DNA from: Clostridiales bacterium UBA3678
GTDB taxonomy: Bacteria > Bacillota > Clostridia > TANB77 > CAG-508
Assembly (NCBI GenBank): GCA_002372935.1
Contig: DFJF01000013.1
Coordinates: 50,078-113,896 of the forward strand
Direction of reading: 5' to 3'
Length of the DNA stretch: 63,819 bases
The notes below the pieces were generated by a model that searched no databases, was not told where the DNA came from, and saw nothing but the letters and a program-made list of their open reading frames with translations. Shown in pieces: positions 33,237-41,704 of the stretch (positions are counted from its first letter, which is position 1; each line of letters begins with the position of its first letter). The translations under genes and the position numbers were made by a program.

Positions 33237-34604
33237 TTATCTAACTTTTATAGATAGTACGCTTAATTTAACTTTTGGTGTATTTGGTCTAGTTGAGCTT
33301 TTTAAATATGTTGAATATTTTCCAAAATATTGTGTTCCATCCACATTTACATACGCTCTAACTTTAAATTTATATGTTGTTGAAACTTTTAATTTTTTTA
33401 CTTCAATTGAAGTATCTTTTGTTTTTCCAGCATATTGATATTTATTTTTTGAATAATCAAATACATAAACTTTATATCCTGTTACTCCATTTACTGCAGA
33501 CCAATTAATAGTTACTGAATTTGTTGTCTGTGATTTTACTTTTACAGATTTAACTTGAGTTGGTCTAATTATAAATGTTTTTGTAATTGTACCTGCATAA
33601 TTTCCTTTTCCTATTATTGTTACTGTTGCTTTTCCAGGCTTTGTATTATTTGCATAACTTACTTCATAATCTGTCCCATTAACTAAAGTTTCATTTCCAT
33701 CTTTTACTGTTATATCTTGTTTTAGTTCTTTACCTGTATATTCTAAATCTTCCATTCTTGTAACTGTGGCATTTTCAATCTTTCTTTTTAAAGTATAATA
33801 GATATCTACATTATTCTTTTTTTCACTTACAAAATCTTTATCATTTATTATTACAGTAGCCGTCTTATTTGCTTGTATATCAGCATCTGAACTATTCTTA
33901 GTATTAAAAATTCCACCATTAACCATTATTACACCTTTATACATATCATAACCATTATATGACGAAGTATAAATTGGGTAATTCTTTTCATCAGTAAATT
34001 TTCCTCCATTAATTATTAATTTAGAGTCTTTTCCTGATGTGTTTTGTGTTTCATCATACCATCCATTTTCAATTAAACTGCTAGGATATCCACCATTCTT
34101 TTCTGCCTTTATTGTTGCAGTTTTTACTATAACACCATCATTTATCGTCATTGTACCATGATTTAATATTGTATAATACGTGTTACCTTTTTCATCTTTG
34201 CTTCTGTCATAATTTCCACTATCTAAAACGCAAGTTGCACCAACTTCGTTATAAACAGTAGCCTTTGCATTAGTTAGATTGTCTAAATTTCCTTCACCTT
34301 TAATTGTTAAATTTCCCTTGTTATAAATTGTATTGTCTTTAACATTTGTAATGTTATGTCCATTTAAATTTATAACAACTGTCTTGTCTGCTGGAATTGT
34401 TACATCCTCTGTAACATCCTTCTCAAGTACTATTTCCCCTCCTTGATTTACAGCTTCTTGTAAAGTTAAATATTCTGTGTTTCCAATTTTTGCAACTGCT
34501 CCAGTTGTCGTTTCTGCGTTTACCTTTCCTGTTAAAGCAAAGGTAAGTGTAACTATTGCTAAAATAGCTAAAATTTTTGAAATTTTAAAAAGACTTCTTT
34601 TCAT
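33237..34604 (-). CDS. secreted surface protein with beta-helix-like, MBG-like and fibronectin type III domains
   Basis: A 455-residue protein with a Sec signal peptide (basic start, hydrophobic stretch, cleavage near G-K-V-N-A-E at about 31). Residues 40-260 are repeats with N-x-G-x-(L/M)-x-I-N-D/G-G turns, as in right-handed beta-helix adhesins. Residues 280-350 have Y-T-G-K-E-L and G-N-Y-A-G-T-I-T-K-T-F, as in MBG-like modules. Residues 355-445 form one fibronectin type III domain. There is no LPXTG or membrane tail, so it is probably released or bound non-covalently. Monocistronic. Confidence 0.82.
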   Translation of the reverse strand: MKRSLFKISKILAILAIVTLTFALTGKVNAETTTGAVAKIGNTEYLTLQEAVNQGGEIVLEKDVTEDVTIPADKTVVINLNGHNITNVKDNTIYNKGNLTIKGEGNLDNLTNAKATVYNEVGATCVLDSGNYDRSKDEKGNTYYTILNHGTMTINDGVIVKTATIKAEKNGGYPSSLIENGWYDETQNTSGKDSKLIINGGKFTDEKNYPIYTSSYNGYDMYKGVIMVNGGIFNTKNSSDADIQANKTATVIINDKDFVSEKKNNVDIYYTLKRKIENATVTRMEDLEYTGKELKQDITVKDGNETLVNGTDYEVSYANNTKPGKATVTIIGKGNYAGTITKTFIIRPTQVKSVKVKSQTTNSVTINWSAVNGVTGYKVYVFDYSKNKYQYAGKTKDTSIEVKKLKVSTTYKFKVRAYVNVDGTQYFGKYSTYLKSSTRPNTPKVKLSVLSIKVR

Positions 34605-34805
34605 TTTTTCCCTCCTTTTTCAATAACATCATTCTATCACTTTCTATTTTTTGTCAAGCAAATTTATGTATTGTCATAAAAAAAATTATTAATTAAAAGT
34701 GTTAATATCCTAAGTAATATTTTTTAAAAATATCCTGAGTATTATAATGCGCAAAAAATAATCTGTAAAATATTGATTTTTCAATACTTTACAGATTATC
34801 GTATT

Positions 34806-34879
34806 TGGAGCAGGTAGTGGGAATCGAACCCACGTAGCTAGCTTGGAAGGCTAGGGTTCTACCATTGAACTACACCTGC
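34806..34879 (-). tRNA. tRNA-Gly(TCC)
   Basis: Full cloverleaf on the minus strand: acceptor GCAGGTG pairing with TACCTGC (one G-U), D arm GTTC/GAAC, anticodon stem CTAGC/GCTAG with loop CTTCCAA (anticodon TCC), T arm GTGGGTTCGATTCCCAC and an encoded 3' CCA. It decodes GGA and GGG. It stands alone, not in a tRNA cluster. Confidence 0.97.
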
Positions 34880-35063
34880 ATTTTCTAAATACATTTTTTA
34901 TTATACCATTTATTTTTCATTTGTCAATACTTTTTATAAATTTTTTTCACTTTAACTGTAAAAACTTTCACTTTATTATAATTTGTAAGTGAAAAGTAAT
35001 CAAAAACACTTGCATATTCAAATAAAATATCTTAGCTTTTTTTAATACATAATTATAATGAAA

Positions 35064-35090
35064 TAAAAAGCTGCCATTTTTGGCAGTTTT
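35064..35090 (-). terminator. terminator of secG
   Basis: The stem CTGCCA/TGGCAG with a four-base loop, flanked by A and T runs on both sides, lies immediately after the secG stop codon. Confidence 0.8.
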
Positions 35091-35339
35091 TTATAACATA
35101 TAAACTGTTCCTAATACTAAACATAGGACTACTAAAAGGATTCCAAAAATAATAGTCCATTTCTTTAGCTTTCCTTCTCTAGTATTACCTTTGTTTTTCT
35201 CAAAGAAATTATTCGCTGATGAACCAGTAATAGTTGAAGACAATCCTTCATCTTCTTTAGACTGCATCATAGCTAATATTATAACTGCAAAACACACAAT
35301 AAAATAAATTACTAATAAAATTATTTTCAATACTTGCAT
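35091..35339 (-). CDS. secG: preprotein translocase subunit SecG
   Basis: Accessory membrane subunit of the SecYEG channel. It is 82 residues with two membrane helices (about 5-23 and 60-80) flanking the conserved cytoplasmic loop M-Q-S-K-E-D-E-G-L-S-S-T-I-T-G-S. The ribosome binding site is AAGGAGG. It follows rpmF by 24 bases and likely shares its promoter; in many genomes secG instead neighbours rnr-smpB. Confidence 0.94.
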   Translation of the reverse strand: MQVLKIILLVIYFIVCFAVIILAMMQSKEDEGLSSTITGSSANNFFEKNKGNTREGKLKKWTIIFGILLVVLCLVLGTVYML

Positions 35340-35362
35340 CTATCGTTCCTCCTTAGCGGATC

Positions 35363-35545
35363 TTAGTCTTCTTTTTTTGCTACTATTTGTTTTCCATCAT
35401 AATAACCACAATTTGAACATAATGTATGTGGTAATATTGGTTCCCCACAATTTGGGCATTTTGCAAATTTTGGTGCTTCTAATTTCCATGTTGATCTTTT
35501 TGAATGTGTTCTTGCTTTTGACCATCTTCTTTTTGGTTGTGCCAT
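35363..35545 (-). CDS. rpmF: 50S ribosomal protein bL32, zinc-binding form
   Basis: A 60-residue protein beginning A-Q-P-K-R-R-W-S-K-A-R-T-H-S-K-R. Zinc cysteines are in C-P-N-C-G and C-S-N-C-G. The length is standard. It has an AGAGGAGGG site and a near-perfect promoter upstream. yceD, a frequent upstream partner, is absent. Confidence 0.97.
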   Translation of the reverse strand: MAQPKRRWSKARTHSKRSTWKLEAPKFAKCPNCGEPILPHTLCSNCGYYDGKQIVAKKED

Positions 35546-35615
35546 TTAAAATCCCTCCTCTTGTAATAGATATATATTATACCCTTATTTCTCTTAAACT
35601 TTTTCATACTATACG

Positions 35616-35644
35616 ATTATACATTCTTTTTGCAATTTTGTCAA
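35616..35644 (-). promoter_or_regulatory. consensus sigma-A promoter of rpmF-secG
   Basis: On the minus strand TTGACA and TATAAT are separated by 17 bases, about 70 bases before the rpmF start. A second TATAAT occurs nearer the gene. It is divergent from asnB. Confidence 0.8.
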
Positions 35645-35713
35645 CCTATTACAGTTTAAATTTTCACTTTTTTTCAAAAACTGCATATAATAGTATAATT
35701 AAAGGAGGAAATT

Positions 35714-37561
35714 ATGTGTGGGATTGTTGGTTTCATAAACTATAAAAAAGATCTTTTTCAATATAAAAGTGTAATTGAAAATATGAATGAAAAGCTTTCA
35801 AATAGAGGACCAGATGAAAGCGATATTTATTTAAGAAATCATGTTGCTTTAGGACACAAAAGATTAATTGTGATAGACCCAGATGGTGGAAAACAACCAA
35901 TGATAGAAAAATATTCATTTGGAGAATATGTAATAGTATATAATGGTCAAATATATAATACAAAAGAATTACGAGAAACTTTGGTAGAAAATAATTTTAA
36001 TTTTCAAGGGCATTGTGACACAGAAGTTCTTTTAAAAAGTTACATCCATTATGGAAAAGATGTAGTAAAACATTTAAACGGAATCTATAGTTTTGCAATA
36101 TGGAATTCTAATACTCAAGAACTATTTTTAGCTAGAGATCATTTTGGTGTAAAACCATTATTTTATACTATTTTTGATGATTCATTTATTTTTGCTTCTG
36201 AATTAAAAGCAATTTTTGAGTATCCTGGTATTCCTAAAATTTTAAATAAGCAAGGATTGGCTGAACTTTTTGGAATAGGACCAGCGCACACTGCAGGATT
36301 TACAATTTATAAAAATATTTATGAACTAAAACCTGCTTATTTCGCGGTATATAATAAATCAGGGCTTCACACTGAAAGATATTGGAAACTAGCAAGTAAG
36401 CCACATACAGATGATTTTGATATAACTTGTCAAAAATTGCATTATCTTCTAAAAGATACAATAAGTAGACAGCTTGTATCAGATGTTCCACTTTGTACAT
36501 TTCTTTCTGGTGGACTTGATTCAAGTATTATAACAAAATTTGCTGGAGAATATAGGAAACAGAATGAGTTATCCCCAATTCATACATATTCTGTGGATTA
36601 TGTGGATAATGATAAGAATTTTGTTAAATCAGATTTTCAACCAAACTCTGATAATTATTATATAAATCTTATGACAGATAATAGTTATTCAGTAAATCAA
36701 AAAGTTATGTTAGATACTCCTGAACTTGCTAATGCTCTTGAAGAAGCAATGATTGCAAGAGATATGCCTGGAATGGCCGATGTTGATTCTTCTTTATTCC
36801 TATTTTGTAAAAGTGTAAAGAAAGAGCAAACTGTAACTCTTATGGGAGAATGTGCAGATGAAATATTTGGAGGCTATCCTTGGTTTTTTAGAGCTGATGC
36901 CTTAAACTCCGGAACTTTTCCTTGGTCTATAGCAATAAATGAAAGGCAAAAATTATTGAATCCATCAATAGGAGAAGAGTTACCATTAAGAGATTATATT
37001 GATTTTAGATATAATGAAAGTCTAAAAAATGTAGAAATTTTAGATTGTGACTCTGATGAAACTGCTGAGAAAAGAAAAATTTCATATCTGACTATAAATT
37101 GGTTTATGCAAACTCTATTAGAGAGATGTGATAGAATGGGAATGGCAAATGGATTAGAAATCCGTGTTCCTTTTTGTGATTATAGATTGGCTGAATATAT
37201 GTGGAATGTACCGTGGGAAATGAAAGCATTAAATGGAAGAGAAAAAGGCTTGCTTCGTTATATTTGTAGAGATTTCTTGCCAAAAGAAATTGTATCTCGA
37301 AAAAAATCGCCATATCCTAAAACTCATAATCCAACATACTTAAAAGCTGTAAAATCAATGCTTTTAGATATTATAAAAAATCCAAATGCTCCTATAAATT
37401 CTCTACTTAATAGAAAATATATTTTGGAAATTTTAGAAACAGATGGTAAAGCCTTTTCAAGACCTTGGTTTGGCCAGCTTATGACAGGTCCTCAACTTAT
37501 GGCATATTTATGTCAAGTGAATATGTGGTTAGAAAAGTATCAACCAAAAATTGAATTATAA
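35714..37561 (+). CDS. asnB: asparagine synthase (glutamine-hydrolysing)
   Basis: Makes asparagine from aspartate with glutamine as nitrogen donor. It is 615 residues. The N-terminal class II glutaminase starts M-C-G-I-V-G-F with the nucleophile Cys2 and has R-L-I-V-I-D and Y-N-G-Q-I-Y. The synthase domain has the pyrophosphate loop S-G-G-L-D-S-S near 260 and G-E-C-A-D-E-I-F-G-G near 370. It has an AAAGGAGG site and a TATAAT box at 35686-35691 with a weak -35. It is the longest intact gene on the plus strand. Confidence 0.96.
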   Translation: MCGIVGFINYKKDLFQYKSVIENMNEKLSNRGPDESDIYLRNHVALGHKRLIVIDPDGGKQPMIEKYSFGEYVIVYNGQIYNTKELRETLVENNFNFQGHCDTEVLLKSYIHYGKDVVKHLNGIYSFAIWNSNTQELFLARDHFGVKPLFYTIFDDSFIFASELKAIFEYPGIPKILNKQGLAELFGIGPAHTAGFTIYKNIYELKPAYFAVYNKSGLHTERYWKLASKPHTDDFDITCQKLHYLLKDTISRQLVSDVPLCTFLSGGLDSSIITKFAGEYRKQNELSPIHTYSVDYVDNDKNFVKSDFQPNSDNYYINLMTDNSYSVNQKVMLDTPELANALEEAMIARDMPGMADVDSSLFLFCKSVKKEQTVTLMGECADEIFGGYPWFFRADALNSGTFPWSIAINERQKLLNPSIGEELPLRDYIDFRYNESLKNVEILDCDSDETAEKRKISYLTINWFMQTLLERCDRMGMANGLEIRVPFCDYRLAEYMWNVPWEMKALNGREKGLLRYICRDFLPKEIVSRKKSPYPKTHNPTYLKAVKSMLLDIIKNPNAPINSLLNRKYILEILETDGKAFSRPWFGQLMTGPQLMAYLCQVNMWLEKYQPKIEL

Positions 37562-37570
37562 AACTTTAAC

Positions 37571-37637
37571 AATTAAAATCTTGTTATTATTCACAGCTTA
37601 TATTGATAGGTGTGAATAATAACAAGATTTTAATTTT
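37571..37637. terminator. bidirectional terminator between asnB and the DUF3006-like gene
   Basis: An almost perfect stem of about 20 base pairs (TTAAAATCTTGTTATTATTC on one side and its complement on the other) joins two convergent genes, with T runs on both strands. Confidence 0.9.
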
Positions 37638-38301
37638 CTACAACTTTCAAATAATTTCCATTTTCATATTTAAAAGTGGTTTCTTCAACTGCATCATTTA
37701 ATAGGTATTGTGGAAAATCAACTTCTTCAAGCACCAAATCATCTCCTGATGTAACATCTATTAAATAAATTCGATCTTCTCTTTGTTCTTCTACTTTATA
37801 TATGTGTCCATCTTTTCTAAAATTTTCAAGCTCCTTGTCTTGCTTATTTAATAACTCATTTGCCATTTCTTCTATTTGACCTATAACTTCTTCTGTTGAT
37901 TTATTATCTATAACATAATTTTCATTTTCTTTTTTTAAAATATCATTTACTTTTACATCTTCTGGAAGTTCTTTAGGAGCAAGTTTTTCTATACTCTTTT
38001 CTCCATTTTCATATTTAAAACTTATGTATAATCCATCTTTTTTACTTGAGATAAAATACATTTCTTCATCTTTAAAATTGTTATTTGCATACTCTTTTAG
38101 TATATTTTGTATTTCATCTCTAATGCTATTTCTTGTAGCAATACTTGTTTTTCTTTCATTTTGTAATTGTATTAAAATACCCTTTTCATTTGAAGTATTA
38201 TTATTTTGTTGTAAAAAATCTGCTAAATTATCTATAAAACTTTTTACATCTTTATTCTGTTTTAATGTTTTTCCTAAATTATTAAAAAAATCCAAATCCA
38301 A
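37630..38301 (-). CDS. protein with two DUF3006-like modules
   Basis: A 223-residue soluble protein. The middle section, L-P-E-D-V-K-V-N-D-I-L then Y-V-I-D-N-K-S-T-E-E-V, matches the small DUF3006 family pattern, and the C-terminus repeats the theme in shorter form (I-Y-L-I-D-V, F-P-Q-Y-L-L, Y-E-N-G-N-Y-L). The first 60 residues are helical. DUF3006 genes often accompany extracellular nucleases or ComEC-like proteins; an EndA-type nuclease is next door. The start is TTG, 6 bases after a GGAGGAG site. Confidence 0.6.
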   Translation of the reverse strand: MDLDFFNNLGKTLKQNKDVKSFIDNLADFLQQNNNTSNEKGILIQLQNERKTSIATRNSIRDEIQNILKEYANNNFKDEEMYFISSKKDGLYISFKYENGEKSIEKLAPKELPEDVKVNDILKKENENYVIDNKSTEEVIGQIEEMANELLNKQDKELENFRKDGHIYKVEEQREDRIYLIDVTSGDDLVLEEVDFPQYLLNDAVEETTFKYENGNYLKVVEN

Positions 38302-38380
38302 TAAGCTCTCCTCCTTTTAAATTTTGATAAAAATATGTATTGCATTTTTTTGTTTTTATGAATAATCAAATGTATTAATA

Positions 38381-39106
38381 TTATTTAATAGGTTTGCTTT
38401 CTCCTGTACTATAATCAATTTCTATGCCTGGTTGCACATTATATACATAAACATTAAAACATATTCCTTTTCCATTATCTTCTACAGAATATGCTTCCAT
38501 CTCTACTCCACTTGCAACTAAATTTGAACCTTTAAAAATTGGTGTAACCCTGTATAAAACATGATTATCAATGTTTTCATCTTCTTCAAAATAATCATCA
38601 ACCATATCTTCAAATGGTAACATTCCTTGTACATTCATGTATCTTGTCCCAGTAATTAAATTCTTCTTGTTTGCATTTTCTCCAGCAAGTTGCCAACCTA
38701 TTAAATGACATCTATTGTATAATGCTTTTTGATCAACTAATCCCTCATACATAGCTTGTTTCCACCCAGATGGATAAATGTTACTAATTGAACCTCTTTT
38801 CTCTCCAACCTTTGGCATCAATTCTGTGCAAATATTTGCATAAGCCACTCCACATCTTCCAAGGCTGTCTAAATCAGAATAATTTTCAAATACTTTTGTT
38901 GTATAATCTTTTTCTTCAAAATATGGTTTATTATTATTAATATATACATATGGGCTATCTGTATATTCTGGAATACTATTTAAATCGAATGATGTAATAG
39001 TCCCACTTGTTTTTTCAGATTTTAAGTATGCCATTAAACCAACTATTGCTAAAATAATAAATGTATATATAATTTTTTCTATCTGTTTCATTTTACTTTT
39101 TTTCAT
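38381..39106 (-). CDS. membrane-anchored DNA/RNA non-specific endonuclease (EndA/NucA type)
   Basis: A 241-residue protein with one membrane helix at about 9-25 and an extracytoplasmic nuclease domain. The active-site block Y-N-R-C-H-L-I-G-W-Q-L-A-G-E-N near 135-148 has the catalytic histidine. N-L-I-T-G-T-R-Y-M-N follows with the metal-binding asparagine. The arginine-cysteine before the histidine is as in streptococcal DNA-entry nucleases. Likely roles are DNA uptake or nutrient scavenging; comEA is 10 kb away. Confidence 0.88.
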   Translation of the reverse strand: MKKSKMKQIEKIIYTFIILAIVGLMAYLKSEKTSGTITSFDLNSIPEYTDSPYVYINNNKPYFEEKDYTTKVFENYSDLDSLGRCGVAYANICTELMPKVGEKRGSISNIYPSGWKQAMYEGLVDQKALYNRCHLIGWQLAGENANKKNLITGTRYMNVQGMLPFEDMVDDYFEEDENIDNHVLYRVTPIFKGSNLVASGVEMEAYSVEDNGKGICFNVYVYNVQPGIEIDYSTGESKPIK

Positions 39107-39240
39107 CTGATTTCTCCTGTCTTTTTTATTTTATCACATTTTATAATTTAGGTAAACGAATTTTCACCTTTTTATTTAATTTAGTATCTTAAATTATCAC
39201 AAAATAATTAATATTGAATATTATATTTTAGGTGATTTGA

Positions 39241-40381
39241 ATGAAAACATTAAAAATTGGATCAAGAGGTCCAATAGTTGAATTTTTACAAAATATTTTA
39301 AAACATTTAAGATTATATAATGGTAAAATTGACGGATTTTTTGGTCAAAATACAAAATCTGCAGTTATTAAATTTCAACAGCATAATAATTTAGAACCAG
39401 ATGGAATAGTTGGCTCTAGAACATGGAATGCATTAATGCCATACATAGATGGTGGATTAGGATTTATTGTTCCTACAAACATAAGTTATAGTTCAACAAT
39501 TTTAAAGATAAATTTAGATAGTTTGAAGCAACTTTATCCATTTATTGAGATTACATCTGGAGGAAAAAGTGTATTAGGAACAGATCTTCCAATTATTAAA
39601 ATCGGAAATGGTTCTAAAGAAGTATTTTATTCTGCTTCATTCCATGCTAATGAATGGATTTGCAGTCCTCTTGTTATGAAATTTTTAGCAGACTACTGCT
39701 ACACTTTTTCAAATAATTTAACAATTTATGGTTATAATGCAAGAGCATTATATAATTATTGTACAATTTACATTATGCCAATGGTAAATCCTGATGGTGT
39801 TGACCTAGTTACAGGAGAAATAAGTCAAAATTCTTCTTTGTATACAAATACAAAATTAATTGCAAATAGATATCCATCAATTCCTTTCCCTAATGGCTGG
39901 AAAGCAAATATTCGCCGGAGTTGATTTGAATCTTCAATATCCTGCTGGTTGGGAACAAGCAAGACAAATAAAATTTGCTCAAGGATTTACTACACCTGCA
40001 CCACGTGATTTTGTAGGTTTCGGTCCATTAACTGAACCTGAAGCACTTGCAGCTTATAACTTCACTTTACAACATGATTTCAGTTTAATTATTGCATTCC
40101 ACACTCAAGGTAATGTTATTTACTGGCAATTTCAAAACTATAATCCTCCTAGAGCGCTTGCAATTGGTACTCAATTTGCAAATGTTAGTGGGTATTCACT
40201 TGAAGAAACTCCATACAATTCAAGCTTTGCTGGTTATAAAGACTGGTTTATTCAAAATTACAATTTACCAGGTTACACAGTTGAAGTTGGTGAAGGATCT
40301 AATCCACTTCCTAGTTCACAATTTGACTCAATCTATAGCAGAATTTTAGGTATATTTGTATTAGGTGCAGTTCTAGCATAA
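39241..40381 (+). CDS. M14 carboxypeptidase with a peptidoglycan-binding domain, frame broken by one extra base at 39916
   Basis: Probable gamma-D-glutamyl-diaminopimelate or similar cell-wall peptidase. Residues 1-75 are a PG_binding_1 domain (G-S-R-G-P-I-V-E-F-L-Q, D-G-F-F-G, A-V-I-K-F-Q, D-G-I-V-G). The M14 domain has the zinc motif H-A-N-E-W near 137. The frame then meets CGC CGG AGT TGA and stops at 39924. Dropping one C (39915 or 39916) gives I-R-G-V-D-L-N-L-Q-Y-P and continues with F-H-T-Q-G (third zinc histidine) and V-E-V-G-E-G (catalytic glutamate) to 40381. The joined length of about 379 residues is complete. No signal peptide is visible. Confidence 0.88.
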
Positions 40382-40412
40382 TTTAACTATTGTGGGAGAC
40401 TGGATAATAGTT

Positions 40413-41561
40413 CTATAATTCTATTACCTTCTCCCATGGCAAATTTTCTTTTCCAAAATGTCCATAATTTGTTGTTTCTCTATAAATTGGCCTTTGTAAA
40501 TCTAAATAATTTATTATGCCTCTTGGAGTTAAATCAAACTTACTTTTTATCTTTTTAACAATTTCTTCTTCAGATATTGTATTTGTTCCATAAGTATTTA
40601 TATATATAGAAATAGGCTCTGCTACACCTATAGCATAAGAAAGTTGTATCTCACATTTTCTAGCCAATTTATTTGCTACAATATTTTTAGCAATATGTCT
40701 TGCCATATATGATGCAGATCTATCTACTTTTGTAGGATCTTTTCCTGAAAATGCCCCTCCTCCATGTCTTGCATATCCTCCATATGTATCTACAATAATT
40801 TTTCTACCTGTAAGTCCACTATCTCCTAAAGGTCCACCAATTACAAATCTACCTGTAGGATTTATAAAATATTTTGTATTTTCATCTAGTAATTTTTTAG
40901 GTATAATCTCATCAATTACAAATCTTTTTATATCATTTTGAATTTGTTTTTGTGTAATTTCACTTTTATGTTGTATAGAAACAACAATTGTATCAACTCT
41001 TAGTGGCTTATCATCTTCATACTCAATTGTAACTTGTGTTTTTCCATCAGCACCTATATAGTCTAATATTTTTTGTTTTCTTACATCTGCCAATCTTTTT
41101 GATAATTTATGTGCAAGAGAAATTGGAAGTGGCATTAATTCTTTTGTTTCATCACATGCAAACCCAAACATAATTCCCTGGTCTCCTGCTCCTTCTGTTT
41201 TAGCTTTTTTCCCTTCCTTTGTTTCCAAAGAATTATCAACTCCTAAAGCAATATCTGGAGATTGTTTAGATATATTAGAAATAATGCTACATGTTTTAAA
41301 ATCAATATCTATATTACTTCCAAAATATCCTATCTCTTTTATTGCATTTCTTGTAACATTTTCAATATCTATGTTTGCAGTAGATGTAATTTCTCCTGTT
41401 ATAAAAATTGTATTTTTTCCTGCAACTGTCTCACACGCTACTCTAGCATTTTTATCTTTTTCCAAATAGCTATCTAAAATACTATCTGATATATAATCAC
41501 ATAATTTATCTGGATGACCTTCAGTTACACTTTCTGATGTGAAAAAATATTTCATTTTCAT
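40413..41561 (-). CDS. metK: S-adenosylmethionine synthetase
   Basis: Makes S-adenosylmethionine from ATP and methionine. About 382 residues. Family motifs: F-T-S-E-S-V-T-E-G-H-P-D-K near the start, G-A-G-D-Q-G-I-M-F-G near 117, the P-loop-like G-G-G-A-F-S-G-K-D near 258 and A-Y-M-A-R-H-I-A-K. An ATG two codons further in (41555) is also possible; the AAGGG site suits either. No S-box or other SAM riboswitch is visible upstream. Confidence 0.96.
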   Translation of the reverse strand: MKMKYFFTSESVTEGHPDKLCDYISDSILDSYLEKDKNARVACETVAGKNTIFITGEITSTANIDIENVTRNAIKEIGYFGSNIDIDFKTCSIISNISKQSPDIALGVDNSLETKEGKKAKTEGAGDQGIMFGFACDETKELMPLPISLAHKLSKRLADVRKQKILDYIGADGKTQVTIEYEDDKPLRVDTIVVSIQHKSEITQKQIQNDIKRFVIDEIIPKKLLDENTKYFINPTGRFVIGGPLGDSGLTGRKIIVDTYGGYARHGGGAFSGKDPTKVDRSASYMARHIAKNIVANKLARKCEIQLSYAIGVAEPISIYINTYGTNTISEEEIVKKIKSKFDLTPRGIINYLDLQRPIYRETTNYGHFGKENLPWEKVIEL

Positions 41562-41629
41562 CAATCCCTTCTAAAATTATTACTTAAAATTCCCATTATA
41601 ATTTATTGAATAATTCTGAATATATTTTA

Positions 41630-41676
41630 TTTTTAAATATGCGTAAGCGACCAAACGGGCTTGCGAGTGCGAAATG
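41630..41676. repeat. dispersed repeat B, copy 2
   Basis: Related to 11431-11480. In this copy GCGTAAGC-like and GCTTGCG-like arms can pair (CGTAAGC with GCTTGCG, one G-U), giving a hairpin with a loop of about 10 bases. It sits between the feoB end and the metK start. Confidence 0.6.
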
Positions 41677-41704
41677 GGGCAATTTACTCTATTTTTTAAA
41701 AAAA

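Noticed and set aside
34605..34805. A gene between the FN3 protein and tRNA-Gly.
   Set aside because: Only short AT-rich frames without ribosome binding sites occur. The stretch holds the likely promoter of the FN3 protein gene and an AT-rich spacer.
41562..41704. A SAM (S-box) riboswitch upstream of metK.
   Set aside because: I looked for the conserved S-box core and found only AT-rich sequence plus repeat B.
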